DNA of 38,432 bases from Jatrophihabitans sp. (GTDB lineage: Bacteria > Actinomycetota > Actinomycetes > Mycobacteriales > Jatrophihabitantaceae), in the NCBI GenBank assembly GCA_025924515.1, contig JAICIE010000018.1:1-38432 (forward strand), given 5' to 3'. Below are positions 22,928 to 31,317 of the stretch, piece after piece. Below the pieces are notes generated by a model. It saw nothing but the letters and a program-made list of their open reading frames with translations. It did not search any database and was not told where the DNA came from. Each line of letters starts with the position of its first letter. Position 1 is the first letter of the stretch. The position numbers were made by a program, and so were the translations under genes.

Positions 22928-23716
22928 TCAGGTCCCGAGGGCGGCCAACAGCGCTTCGTGCAGCAGCCCGTTGCTCGCCGCCGCGCTGCCCCGATGAACG
23001 CCGTCGACGCCGTCCAGGCCGCTGAACCGGCCACCGGCCTCGGTCACGATGGGCGCCACGGCGGCCATGTCCCACACCGAGAGCTCGGGCTCAGCCGCAA
23101 GGTCGACCGCGCCCTCCGCCACCAGCATGTAGGACCAGAAGTCGCCGTAGGCGCGCGTGCGCCAGACGCGACCGGTCAGGCCGACGAAGCGGTCGAGCAG
23201 GTCGCGCTCGGCCCACCCGCCCAGTGACGCGTAGGACAGGCTGGCGTCCGCGAGGTCGCGGACTCGGGACACTCGCAGCCGGCGCGGCGGGTCGCCGAGC
23301 GCGGTGGTCCACGCGCCGTCCCCGCTGGCGGCCCACCAGCGGCGCCCGAGCTCCGGCGCGGACACCACGCCGACGGCCGGCTCCGCGTCGACCAACAGGG
23401 CGACCAGGGTCGCCCACACCGGCACGCCTCGGACGAAATTCTTGGTGCCGTCGATCGGATCGATCACCCACCGGCGTCCCGTGCCCGAGTCCGAGGACCC
23501 GTACTCCTCGCCGGTGATCGCGTCCCCAGGACGCAGCTCGGCGAGCAGCTGCCGAATCTCCCGCTCCACGGCGCGGTCGGCGTCGGTCACCGGGGTGAGA
23601 TCGGGCTTGGTCTCGACGGTCAGATCGCCGGCCCGGAACCGGGACCGCGTGATGGCGTCGGCAGCGTCGGCGAGCCGCAGCGCCACGGACAGGTCGTCGA
23701 CGGAAGAGGACGGCAC
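22928..23716 (-). CDS. hisN: histidinol-phosphatase of the inositol monophosphatase family
   Basis: A 262-residue metal-dependent phosphatase. Metal ligands are Glu70/Glu71 (TGEEYG), Asp86 and Asp89 ([11 protein letters not shown]), and a C-terminal Asp in [17 protein letters not shown]. HisN dephosphorylates histidinol phosphate in histidine synthesis. The assignment over general inositol phosphatase rests on [13 protein letters not shown] and on the neighbourhood with rsgA, aroA and sigR, which I recall in other actinomycetes. The GTG at 23716 has TAGCCT 6 nt upstream. Confidence 0.82.
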   Translation of the reverse strand: MPSSSVDDLSVALRLADAADAITRSRFRAGDLTVETKPDLTPVTDADRAVEREIRQLLAELRPGDAITGEEYGSSDSGTGRRWVIDPIDGTKNFVRGVPVWATLVALLVDAEPAVGVVSAPELGRRWWAASGDGAWTTALGDPPRRLRVSRVRDLADASLSYASLGGWAERDLLDRFVGLTGRVWRTRAYGDFWSYMLVAEGAVDLAAEPELSVWDMAAVAPIVTEAGGRFSGLDGVDGVHRGSAAASNGLLHEALLAALGT

Positions 23717-23758
23717 GGACGGAGGCTATCCGGTTAGCAGGGCCGTTACCGTCGTGCG
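23717..23758. promoter_or_regulatory. 42-bp divergent region with two leaderless-type -10 boxes
   Basis: Minus strand: TAGCCT (23723-23728), 6 nt before the hisN GTG. Plus strand: TACCGT (23747-23752), 6 nt before the DUF2087 GTG at 23759. The -35 region of each overlaps the other's start region. Confidence 0.45.
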
Positions 23759-24049
23759 GTGACCGTTCCCGAGGCCGACCGCGACCGGGTGCTGCGCGCG
23801 TACTTCGTCGGCGACCGACTCGCGGCCATGCCCCGCCGCGGACGCCGGCGGCGAATCGTCCTCGAACATCTCGCCGAATGGTTCGAGCCCGGCCGCAGGT
23901 ACTCCGAGGCGGAGGTCAACGACCGGCTGCGAGTAGCCCATCCCGACGTCGCTGCACTGCGCCGCTATCTGGTCGACGACGAGCTGCTCGACCGGGACAG
24001 CCGCAGCTATTGGCGTTGCGGCGGCCCGGTAAACGTCGACGAGACATGA
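23759..24049 (+). CDS. DUF2087 domain protein
   Basis: A 96-residue basic protein. DRVLRAYFVGDRLAAMPRRGRRRRIVLEHLAEWF, then YSEAEVNDRLRVAHPDVAALRRYLVDDELLDRD matches DUF2087, whose helical layout resembles a winged-helix nucleic-acid binder. These occur alone or fused to MarR/ArsR-type HTH domains. Function unknown. It is divergent from hisN and has a terminator after it. Confidence 0.8.
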   Translation: MTVPEADRDRVLRAYFVGDRLAAMPRRGRRRRIVLEHLAEWFEPGRRYSEAEVNDRLRVAHPDVAALRRYLVDDELLDRDSRSYWRCGGPVNVDET

Positions 24050-24052
24050 ATT

Positions 24053-24086
24053 GAGGGGCGCCCGGGCAACGGTTCGGCGCCCTCTT
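24053..24086 (+). terminator. hairpin terminator after the DUF2087 gene
   Basis: GAGGGGCGCC (24053-24062) pairs with GGCGCCCTC (24076-24084) with one bulged G and a 13-nt loop, followed by TTCC. It starts 4 nt after the stop codon. Confidence 0.45.
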
Positions 24087-24095
24087 CCATGCGGA

Positions 24096-24219
24096 TCAGT
24101 CGCGATCCGGGACCAGCACGCTCGCCGTGTAGATGTCTCGGTCGTCGGCGTACCGACCTGACGTGGAGCGAACCGTCCGGGCCGACGAACGGGTCGGAGA
24201 ACTGATTCTCGTTGCAGAT
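24096..24219 (-). pseudogene. 3' remnant of a gene, possibly sialidase-like (beta-propeller)
   Basis: Two minus-strand frames join into one plausible C-terminus. The first reads ICNENQFSDPFVGPDGSLHV; after a shift near 24153-24160 the second reads YADDRDIYTASVLVPDRD and ends at a TGA (24096-24098). The NQFSDPFVGPDGSLHV pattern resembles repeats of exo-sialidase-type propellers. No start or upstream body is present because the region to the right belongs to the aminotransferase gene. Similarity is from memory and tentative. Confidence 0.25.
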
Positions 24220-24277
24220 TTCTCGCGGACGCTGCGACGATCGCGTCCGGCGCACAAGTGATGATGTGCGCATCCTC

Positions 24278-24283
24278 TACCGT
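24278..24283 (+). promoter_or_regulatory. -10 box (TACCGT) that fixes the aminotransferase start
   Basis: TACCGT is 7 nt upstream of the GTG at 24291. This favours 24291 over the upstream GTG/ATG codons at 24258-24264. Confidence 0.4.
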
Positions 24284-24290
24284 CGAGCAG

Positions 24291-25460
24291 GTGGAACCCG
24301 CAGACGCCGCGCGAATCTCCGCGCGGGGCAAGATCGCACCTTTTCACGTGATGCGGGTCATCGACGCCGTGATGGCGCGGCAGAAGGCCGGCCTTCCGGT
24401 CCTGAATCTCTCGGCCGGTCAGCCGTCCACGCCGGCGCCCACTGCCGTGCGGATGGCCGCCCGTCGCGCCCTCGATATCGAGACGCTCGGCTACACGAAC
24501 TCGTTGGGCATTCCCGCGCTGCGGGAAGCCATCGCGCGCCACTACCGGCACACCGACAACCTCGACGTGGATCCGCGCTCGGTCGCCGTGACAACCGGAT
24601 CGTCCGGCGGATTCCTGTTCGCATTTCTCGCCGCCTTCGACGCCGGCGACACAGTTGCGTTGGCCCGCCCGGGATACCCTGCCTACCGGAACATGCTGAC
24701 GGGTCTCGGGTGCCGGGTGGTCGAGCTGCCCACCGGGCCGAGGAGCCGATTCCAGCCCACGCTCGCTGCGCTGGACGCCCTTCCGGACGCCCCCTCCGGG
24801 CTCGTGGTCGCGAGCCCCGCCAATCCGACCGGCACCATGGTGACGGCCGCCGAGCTCGCCGAGCTGAGTTCTTGGTGCGACGCACACGGCACCAGGCTCA
24901 TCAGCGACGAGATCTATCACGGCATCACCTATGGCGAGCGGGCGACGAGTGCCTGGCGGTACAGCCAGCGGCCGGTGGTCGTGAATTCCTTTTCGAAGTA
25001 CTTCTCGATGACGGGCTGGCGAATCGGCTGGCTGCTGGTGCCCGATGAGCTGCAGGACTCCGTCGATCGACTCGCCGGCAACTTCACCATCTGTCCGCCG
25101 GCGCTGTCCCAGCTGGCCGCCGTCGCCGCATTCGAGGCCTACGACGAGGCCGACGCCAACGTCGCGCGGTATGCGCATAACCGAAGGTTGTTGCTACACC
25201 GGCTACCCGAAATCGGACTCGACCGCCTGGCTCCGGCCGACGGCGCGTTCTACATCTGGGCCGACGTGTCCCGCTGGACGTCAGACTCCCTGAGCTTCGC
25301 TGCACGGCTGCTCGAGGAGACCGGGGTCGCCTTGGTGCCGGGTATCGACTTCGACGTCGTGGACGGACCCCGATTCGTCAGGATGTCGTTCGCCGGCGAC
25401 GGCGCGGAGCTCGACACCGCGGTCGACGTCCTGGGCGAATGGCTGGCGCGGGTCGGTTAG
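24291..25460 (+). CDS. class I/II PLP-dependent aminotransferase
   Basis: A 389-residue fold type I aminotransferase. The PLP lysine is Lys236 in NSFSKYFSMTGWRIGW, the ring-stacking region is YTNSLGIPALREAIARHY, Asp206 lies in ISDEIYHGITYG, and SPANPTGTM is the phosphate/substrate region. A conserved arginine lies in FVRMSFAG. The group includes aspartate, alanine and valine-pyruvate aminotransferases; the substrate cannot be fixed. The start at 24291 is preferred because of the -10 box; earlier in-frame starts at 24258, 24261 and 24264 would add up to 11 residues. Its end overlaps the convergent MOSC gene by 4 bp. Confidence 0.88.
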   Translation: MEPADAARISARGKIAPFHVMRVIDAVMARQKAGLPVLNLSAGQPSTPAPTAVRMAARRALDIETLGYTNSLGIPALREAIARHYRHTDNLDVDPRSVAVTTGSSGGFLFAFLAAFDAGDTVALARPGYPAYRNMLTGLGCRVVELPTGPRSRFQPTLAALDALPDAPSGLVVASPANPTGTMVTAAELAELSSWCDAHGTRLISDEIYHGITYGERATSAWRYSQRPVVVNSFSKYFSMTGWRIGWLLVPDELQDSVDRLAGNFTICPPALSQLAAVAAFEAYDEADANVARYAHNRRLLLHRLPEIGLDRLAPADGAFYIWADVSRWTSDSLSFAARLLEETGVALVPGIDFDVVDGPRFVRMSFAGDGAELDTAVDVLGEWLARVG

Positions 25461-26302
25461 CGCTGCGGGCCGTCGAAATCCGGTTCGTCCACCGTGACCG
25501 CCAGGGCGTCGCCGACCCGCAGTACGGCACCGGGGTCGTCCGGGACGAGCTGGACGCCGAACCATGACAGGCCGTCCCAGCGCCGGGTCCGGACCAGCGT
25601 GGCCAGCGGTTCCCGGCCGCGCGCGGCGGTCGCGGGGTCGACCGTGGTGAGGACGCATCGGTCGCACGCCTTCACCACTCGGAACCGGGCGTCGCCGATC
25701 TGCACCCGGCGCCAGCCGTCCTCGCGCCACGCCGGCGCGCCTCGGACGACCACGTTCGGGCGGAACCGGGTCATCGGAACCGGACCCTCCTCGGCGAACC
25801 GCCCACCGAGGATGGCGTCGTTCAGAGCAGCCAGGGACTCCTCCGTGGTCAGGAGGATGGGGTAGCCGTCGGCCAGGCTCACCCGGTCGGTCGGCAGGGT
25901 GCGGCTTTGGTTCGGCAGCCGTCGGTTCGGATCGTCGAGGAACAGCAGCCGGCACGGACGCTGGAGCAGCGCGCTGAACCAGGCGTCGCCGGCCGAACCG
26001 GCTGGCGCGGCCGGGACGGGCCTGCCGTGGACGTCGGCCGGCACGACCGTCGTCCCGTCCGGTTCGTCGACCAGCAGGGGAGGGGCGTGCGGCCCGGTGA
26101 GTCGCAGCCCGCCGGGCCGGATCTCCGGCCGGACTAGGACCAGCACCGGATATTCGCGGGCTGTGATCGCCGACCCGCTCTCGTCGACGACCATCCAGCG
26201 CCGGTCGCCAGCCAGGCCCTGCCGCTCCACGGCGGCGTCCGGCAGGTCCTCGCCGCGGCAGGACTTCACCGGATAGCGACGCAGGGCGCTCACCTCGATC
26301 AC
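25457..26302 (-). CDS. MOSC domain protein (YcbX-like)
   Basis: A 281-residue protein. The N-terminal MOSC_N beta-barrel begins VIEVSALRRYPVKSCRGEDL and includes GLAGDRRWMVVDESG. The C-terminal MOSC domain has MTRFRPNVVVRG and the molybdenum-cofactor cysteine in FRVVKACDRCVLTTVDP. Relatives such as YcbX and mARC reduce N-hydroxylated compounds using Moco, which fits the presence of moeA in the window. The GTG start overlaps the rsgA stop by 4 nt, so both lie on one transcript with aroA. Confidence 0.88.
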   Translation of the reverse strand: MIEVSALRRYPVKSCRGEDLPDAAVERQGLAGDRRWMVVDESGSAITAREYPVLVLVRPEIRPGGLRLTGPHAPPLLVDEPDGTTVVPADVHGRPVPAAPAGSAGDAWFSALLQRPCRLLFLDDPNRRLPNQSRTLPTDRVSLADGYPILLTTEESLAALNDAILGGRFAEEGPVPMTRFRPNVVVRGAPAWREDGWRRVQIGDARFRVVKACDRCVLTTVDPATAARGREPLATLVRTRRWDGLSWFGVQLVPDDPGAVLRVGDALAVTVDEPDFDGPQR

Positions 26303-27288
26303 CGTTCGGCCGCCCTGCTGACCAGCAACCGACGGAAGGCGCCCAGCCGGGCGGGCGTGGACTGTCCGCCGGCGACCCATCCGTCCAGGGCGCACCCGGT
26401 CTGTGCGGACAGGTGCTCACAGCCGGGTGGGCACTGCACCGCCCCGTCCTCGAGATCGGGAAAGGCCCACAGCAGGTCCTGCGGCGTCACGTGGGCCAGT
26501 CCGAACGACCGGACGCCCGGCGTGTCGATCACCCAGCCGTCCTCCTCGGGGAGTCGCAGCGCGATTGCTGACGACGAGGTGTGCCGGCCCTTTCCCACCG
26601 CGCTCACCGCACCGGTGGCCCGGCCGGCCGACGGGACCAGGGCGTTGATGACCGTCGACTTGCCGACCCCGGAATGTCCGACGAACACCGACATCTGGCC
26701 GCGCAGGTGGTCTCGAAGTTCGGTCAGTGGGGCGCCCTTCTGGGTGACGACGGCGGGCACCGACAATTCGTCGTAGTTGTCGAGGACGGTGTCGGGTGGG
26801 GCCAGGTCCGACTTCGTCAGCAGCAACAGCGGCTCGATCCCCGCGGCCAGAGCCGCGACCAGGCACCGGTCGATGAGCCCGTAGGACGGGTCGGGGTTGG
26901 CCAGGGCCGACACGATGACCAGCTGGTCGGCGTTGGCGACGATGACCCGCTCGAAAGGATCCGTATCGTCAGCAGTCCTGCGCAACACGGTGTCACGATC
27001 AGAGATCTTGACGATTCGGCCGAGCGCATCTATATCGCCGGAGACGTCGCCGACAACGCTGACGCGGTCACCGACCGCGATCCCTTTCCGGCCCAGTTCG
27101 CGTGCACGGACAGCATTGAGCTCGGTGTCGTCGACGAGGACGGTGTAACGCCCGCGGTCGACCGTGAGCACTACGCCCTCTGTCGCGTCGTCGTGCGCCG
27201 GCCGCTGTTTCGAGCGGGGCCGACTGCCGCGGCCTGGGCGCACGCGGACGTCGTCCTCGTCGAGGCGCCGCACGTCGCGGGGAGCCAC
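26299..27288 (-). CDS. rsgA: ribosome small subunit-dependent GTPase RsgA
   Basis: A 329-residue circularly permuted GTPase that assists 30S maturation. Order of motifs: an N-terminal OB fold (GVVLTVDRGRYTVLVDD ... GDRVSVVGDV), G4 (LLTKSDL), G1 (GHSGVGKSTVINAL), G2/G3 (GKGRHTSSSAIALRL, DTPGVRSFGL), then the zinc finger CPPGCEHLSAQTGC with Cys and His ligands. The GTG start lies 3 nt after the aroA stop. Confidence 0.95.
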   Translation of the reverse strand: MAPRDVRRLDEDDVRVRPGRGSRPRSKQRPAHDDATEGVVLTVDRGRYTVLVDDTELNAVRARELGRKGIAVGDRVSVVGDVSGDIDALGRIVKISDRDTVLRRTADDTDPFERVIVANADQLVIVSALANPDPSYGLIDRCLVAALAAGIEPLLLLTKSDLAPPDTVLDNYDELSVPAVVTQKGAPLTELRDHLRGQMSVFVGHSGVGKSTVINALVPSAGRATGAVSAVGKGRHTSSSAIALRLPEEDGWVIDTPGVRSFGLAHVTPQDLLWAFPDLEDGAVQCPPGCEHLSAQTGCALDGWVAGGQSTPARLGAFRRLLVSRAAER

Positions 27289-27291
27289 CGT

Positions 27292-28581
27292 TCAGGCACC
27301 CACCAGCGTCGCCCACATGCCGGGGAAATCCGGCAGCGTCTTCGAGGTGCAGGCGACGTCGTCCACCGTGATTCCGGGCACGACCAGGCCGAGCACCGCT
27401 CCGGCAGTGGCCATGCGGTGGTCGTCGTAGGCGTGCCACGTGCCGCCGTGCAGCGGGCGCGGCCGCACCATCAGGAAGTCGGACTGCTCGTCGACGTCGC
27501 CCCCCAGCGCGGATATCTCGTTGGCCAGCGCCGCGAGCCGATCGGTCTCGTGGCCGCGCAGATGGCCGATGCCCCTCAGTCGCGACGGCCCGTCCGCGAC
27601 GGCTGCCACTGCGGCCAGCACCGGAGTGAGTTCCCCGACGTCACCCAGATCGGCGTCGAGCCCGCTGATGCGCGCCGGTCCGCTCACGGTCAGTCCGCGC
27701 GCGTCAAGGGTGACGGCGGCGCCCATCAGGGCGAGCAGGTCACGAAGGGCATCGCCGGCCTGGGTCGTCCGGGCCGGCCATCCCGGCACCGTGATTGTCC
27801 CGCCGGTCACCACGGCCGCGGCCAGGAACGGCGCCGCGTTGGAGAGATCCGGTTCCACCTCCCACGTCCGGCCGGCGACCGGGCCCGGACGCACGGACCA
27901 GACACCTGGCTCGGGTCGAGACGCGTCGACACCGCTCGCGGCCAGGACGTCGAGCGTCATGTCCAGATGCGGTTGGGACGGCACGGCTCGCTCGCCGAGG
28001 TGCCGGACGGTGATCCCGTCGTCGTACCGCGCGGCCCCCAGCAGCAGACCGGAGACGAACTGCGAGGACGCTGACGCGTCGATCTCCACCGTTCCGCCGC
28101 GAACGCGGCTGCGCCCGAGCACGGTGAACGGGAGCCTGCCGGTGCCACCGTCGTCGACCTCCACCCCGGCCTGGCGCAGGCCGTCGACAAGGGTCGCCAT
28201 AGGACGGCGGCGGGCGTACGGATCACCGTCGAAGTGCACCGGTCCGTCGGCGAGCGCGGCGAGCGGCGGGACGAAGCGCATCACCGTACCGGCGAGGCCG
28301 ACGTCGACGGTCGCCGCGACGAGTGGTCCGGGTGCGACACGCCAGTGTCCGTCCTCGCCGTCGATGGTGACGCCGAGCGAGCGCAGCGCACCGGCCATCA
28401 AAAGCGTGTCGCGGGCCTGTAGCGGTCCGCGCAGCAAGGAGGGACTTTCTGCGAGCGCCGCCAGTACCAGCAGGCGGTTCGTCAGAGACTTGGATCCGGG
28501 CAGGTCGACCGTGCCGCGTAGCGGGCCGGCGGCCTGCGGCGCGCACCAGCGCGCGGCGACGGGTGCGGCGGCCGAGGTCAC
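27292..28581 (-). CDS. aroA: 3-phosphoshikimate 1-carboxyvinyltransferase (EPSP synthase)
   Basis: A 429-residue enzyme of the shikimate pathway that transfers the enolpyruvyl group of PEP to shikimate 3-phosphate. [18 protein letters not shown] near residue 27 is the active-site signature; [18 protein letters not shown] (normally GNAGT), [14 protein letters not shown] and [20 protein letters not shown] follow, and it ends [17 protein letters not shown]. The classical GNAG(T/A) motif is GLAGT here, as in other actinobacterial forms I remember. The GTG at 28581 has CACTAT 6 nt upstream. Confidence 0.95.
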   Translation of the reverse strand: MTSAAAPVAARWCAPQAAGPLRGTVDLPGSKSLTNRLLVLAALAESPSLLRGPLQARDTLLMAGALRSLGVTIDGEDGHWRVAPGPLVAATVDVGLAGTVMRFVPPLAALADGPVHFDGDPYARRRPMATLVDGLRQAGVEVDDGGTGRLPFTVLGRSRVRGGTVEIDASASSQFVSGLLLGAARYDDGITVRHLGERAVPSQPHLDMTLDVLAASGVDASRPEPGVWSVRPGPVAGRTWEVEPDLSNAAPFLAAAVVTGGTITVPGWPARTTQAGDALRDLLALMGAAVTLDARGLTVSGPARISGLDADLGDVGELTPVLAAVAAVADGPSRLRGIGHLRGHETDRLAALANEISALGGDVDEQSDFLMVRPRPLHGGTWHAYDDHRMATAGAVLGLVVPGITVDDVACTSKTLPDFPGMWATLVGA

Positions 28582-28587
28582 GCGCCC

Positions 28588-28593
28588 ATAGTG
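28588..28593 (-). promoter_or_regulatory. -10 box (CACTAT), leaderless type, for aroA-rsgA-MOSC
   Basis: It lies 6 nt before the aroA GTG, with no Shine-Dalgarno sequence. Confidence 0.35.
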
Positions 28594-28739
28594 CCGGACC
28601 GGCCCGGCCGCCGGGGAGTGATGCGAAGCAGGCGCCGGCCCACCGTTTGCGCGGTGCGTCGGTGACGCGCTCGGCGGGCTGGGGCTCGTCGTGAGCATCG
28701 GTGATGCGGACGCACGGGTCCCGGCGCAGAATCGAGCGG

Positions 28740-29915
28740 GTGGCGGAGAAGGAGAGGTCCGTCGAGTTCCTCGACGTCGACCCCGCCCTGGGCCGCGAGG
28801 ACGACCTCGCCGGTTCCCGCCTGCCGGCGCGACGGCCGTGGGTCGTCGGGCTCGGCGTGGTAACCGCGGCCGCGGCCCTCATCGGCGCCACCATGTCGAC
28901 CGGACCGTCCCGGCGCCCGACGTTCGCGCCGCCGACCGCACTGACCAGCCCCGCGACGTCCGCTCCGGACGGCGCCGTGGCCGCGACGGTGCAGAAGCTC
29001 CCGGTGAAGGTGGAGCGCTTCGGCGCCGCGGTGCTCGGCGCGCGGACCGGCGAGGACGTCTTCGCGCGCGGGCCCGGGTTCGTCGCGCGAATCGAGCTTG
29101 CCCGCGGCGTCGTCACCCGCACGCTGGTCCCCGGCTTGGCCACCAGCGGGCCGGTGTCGTTCCTCCCGCTCAGCGGCGGGGTCCTCGTCCGGCCCCTCGA
29201 CCGCGTTCTCGGCTACGAGGTACCGGACCGTCGCGCGGCGCGCGTGCCGCACGGCGAGCTCACCCTGGCCGGCCCCGCGTGGCCCGCGCCGGCGGCCGGA
29301 ACAGTGTGGGTGGACGTCGGCGAACGGATCGCTCTCGTCGGACCGAGGGGCCGACGGCTGGGCCGGGCGCTTGCCGTGCCGCCGGGCGCATCCGCGCTCG
29401 CCGGATGGGCGGACGGCCGCGGATATCTGCTGTTCGAGACGGCGTCCGGCTGGTTCGACGTGCGCCCGGCAGGCGCCGTCCAGGTCACCGCCGGGAACCT
29501 GGTCGCGGTCGGGCCGAGCCGGTACCTGATCTCCGAGTGCCGCGCGGGCATCTGCAGCGAGGTGCTCGTCGACCGCGCGACCGGGCGGCGCGCCCGTCTC
29601 GGCCCTGCGCTCGACCTCGTCGGCATCCCCGGCGTCATCTCCGCGGACGGGTCGGCCGCCGCACGGATCGACCCGCGGACGTCCTGCCTCGTCCTCACCG
29701 ACCTGCCCACCGGCCGCGACCACACCCTTCCGCTCCGGCCGGCCGCCGACTCGCAGTCGCTGGCCTGGGACCCGGACGGACCCTGGCTGGTCGTGGCCGA
29801 CGGCAGCGGGCGCCTGGAGGCGGTCAACTCGCGGACGCTCGGCGTCGTCGACCTGACCCGCTTGGCCGGCGGCCCGGTGACGCAGGTCGCCGTGCGTCCC
29901 GCCGGCAGGGGATGA
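28740..29915 (+). CDS. membrane-anchored protein, possible beta-propeller, unknown function
   Basis: A 391-residue protein. After a charged ~34-residue cytoplasmic start it has one hydrophobic helix ([19 protein letters not shown], about residues 35-53), a Pro/Thr/Ala-rich stalk and an extracytoplasmic region of repeated short beta segments (for example [58 protein letters not shown]). Two cysteines ([11 protein letters not shown]) could form a disulfide. The beta pattern suggests a propeller, but no repeat motif is exact. The start is uncertain: GTG 28740 has CAGAAT 7 nt upstream; ATG 28704 would add 12 residues. Confidence 0.6.
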   Translation: MAEKERSVEFLDVDPALGREDDLAGSRLPARRPWVVGLGVVTAAAALIGATMSTGPSRRPTFAPPTALTSPATSAPDGAVAATVQKLPVKVERFGAAVLGARTGEDVFARGPGFVARIELARGVVTRTLVPGLATSGPVSFLPLSGGVLVRPLDRVLGYEVPDRRAARVPHGELTLAGPAWPAPAAGTVWVDVGERIALVGPRGRRLGRALAVPPGASALAGWADGRGYLLFETASGWFDVRPAGAVQVTAGNLVAVGPSRYLISECRAGICSEVLVDRATGRRARLGPALDLVGIPGVISADGSAAARIDPRTSCLVLTDLPTGRDHTLPLRPAADSQSLAWDPDGPWLVVADGSGRLEAVNSRTLGVVDLTRLAGGPVTQVAVRPAGRG

Positions 29916-29929
29916 CCCCGTCCGGCGGG

Positions 29930-29935
29930 TACCGT
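29930..29935 (+). promoter_or_regulatory. -10 box (TACCGT), leaderless type
   Basis: It lies 7 nt before the GTG of the SRAP gene. An early start is not possible there because the catalytic residue must be Cys2. Confidence 0.4.
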
Positions 29936-29942
29936 CCGGGTC

Positions 29943-30695
29943 GTGTGCGGTCGCTATGTGTCGGTGCGCTCGGACTCGGACCTGCTCCGCGAGTTCGACG
30001 CGGTCCCGGTCGACGAGGCCGCCATGGAGCCCGACTACAACGTCGCGCCGACCAAGCCGGTGCGGATCGTCGTCAACCGCCCGCTGCGCGACGCCGACGG
30101 AACTCCCCAGCCGGCGCCGACCCGGCAGTTGCGGGTCGTCACCTGGGGCCTCGTGCCGTCCTGGGCCAAGGACCGGTCCATCGGCGCCAAGATGATCAAC
30201 GCCCGCGTTGAGAGCGTGCCGACCAAGCCGGCCTTCCGCAAGGCGTTCGCGCGGCGGCGCTGTCTGGTGCCCGCCGACGGTTGGTACGAGTGGCGGACGG
30301 TCGACACTCCTGACGGTCCCCGCAAGCAGCCGATGTACATGACGCCGCAGGACGGTCACGTGCTGGGCTTCGCCGGGCTGTACGAGTTCTGGTCGCCGCC
30401 CGGGGACGGGAGCGCACCAACCCTGACCACCTGCACCATCGTCACAGCTGCGGCCGAAGGTGCGCTCGCCGAGATACACGACCGGATGCCGCTGGTACTG
30501 CCGCGACGCGCGTGGGACCGGTGGTTGGATCCGGCGGTCGACGATCCGTTAGATCTCCTGAAGAGCTGGGACGAAGTGTCCGGCGAGCACCTGGAGCTGC
30601 GTCCGGTGAGCCCGGCGGTCAACAAGGTGGACAACAACGGGCCCGAGCTGCTCCGGCCGGCGCCGGCCGACCTCGAAGCGCAGCGTCTGTTCTGA
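29943..30695 (+). CDS. SOS response-associated peptidase (SRAP, YedK/HMCES family)
   Basis: A 250-residue protein that shields abasic sites in single-stranded DNA by forming a covalent thiazolidine link through Cys2. Residues assignable by motif are Cys2 (MCGRYVSV), Asn86 (KMINARVE), Glu116 (GWYEWR) and His179 (EIHDRMP). The N-terminal Met must be removed to expose Cys2, which fixes the GTG at 29943 as the start. Length and order are normal. An alpha/beta hydrolase gene starts 2 nt after its stop. Confidence 0.93.
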   Translation: MCGRYVSVRSDSDLLREFDAVPVDEAAMEPDYNVAPTKPVRIVVNRPLRDADGTPQPAPTRQLRVVTWGLVPSWAKDRSIGAKMINARVESVPTKPAFRKAFARRRCLVPADGWYEWRTVDTPDGPRKQPMYMTPQDGHVLGFAGLYEFWSPPGDGSAPTLTTCTIVTAAAEGALAEIHDRMPLVLPRRAWDRWLDPAVDDPLDLLKSWDEVSGEHLELRPVSPAVNKVDNNGPELLRPAPADLEAQRLF

Positions 30696-30697
30696 CC

Positions 30698-31315
30698 GTG
30701 CAGCTGCAGATCGACACGCCCAGCGGCGCCGCACTGGTCGACCTCGACCGGCCGCGCGCGGCGGCGGCGCTGCTCGTCATCGGTCACGGCGCCGGCGGGG
30801 GCATCGACGCCCCCGACCTCCGCGCCGTACGCCGCGCCGCGCTGGCCGAGGGAATCGCCGTCGCGCGCGTGACCCAGCCGTACCGAGTGGCCGGACGCCG
30901 CGCACCGGCGCCGGCTGCCCGGCTCGACGAGGCATGGCTGGCAGTGCTGGCCGCGCTGCGCGCACGGCGCGGCTTGACCCAGCTGCCCGTCGCCGTCGGT
31001 GGCCGGTCGAGCGGCGCCCGGGTGGCCTGCCGCACCGCGGCGACAGCCCGAGCGCGCGCCGTCGTGGCCCTGGCCTTCCCGGTCCATCCGCCCGGGCGAC
31101 CCGAAGTGTCCCGCCTGGCCGAGCTGGAGCTTCCGCCGGTCCCGGTCCTCGTGGTGCAGGGCGAGCGGGACCCGTTCGGCCTGCCGCCTGGCGCGCCCGG
31201 CCGGGAACTCGTCGTCGTTCCGGGCGCAGACCACTCGCTGCGGCAGGCGTCGGCGGTGGTCGCCGACGCGGTGGTCCGGTTCGTGACAAGCACCGTGACG
31301 TCTGCGAGGGTCTGA
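30698..31315 (+). CDS. alpha/beta hydrolase family protein (KANL3/Tex30-like)
   Basis: A 205-residue small alpha/beta hydrolase. The oxyanion region is LLVIGHGAGGGIDAPDLRAV, the nucleophile elbow is GGRSSGARVACRTA, the acid lies near VVQGERDPFG and the histidine in VPGADHSLRQ. It matches the Abhydrolase_11 type. The substrate is unknown. It lies between the SRAP gene (2-nt gap) and the acyl-CoA synthetase gene (2-nt gap), so all three are probably one transcript. Confidence 0.82.
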   Translation: MQLQIDTPSGAALVDLDRPRAAAALLVIGHGAGGGIDAPDLRAVRRAALAEGIAVARVTQPYRVAGRRAPAPAARLDEAWLAVLAALRARRGLTQLPVAVGGRSSGARVACRTAATARARAVVALAFPVHPPGRPEVSRLAELELPPVPVLVVQGERDPFGLPPGAPGRELVVVPGADHSLRQASAVVADAVVRFVTSTVTSARV

Positions 31316-31317
31316 CA

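Noticed and set aside
28578-30479. 633-residue minus ORF across the membrane protein and SRAP genes
   Set aside because: Antisense noise caused by absence of A/T-rich stop codons at high G+C; the sense genes have clear motifs.
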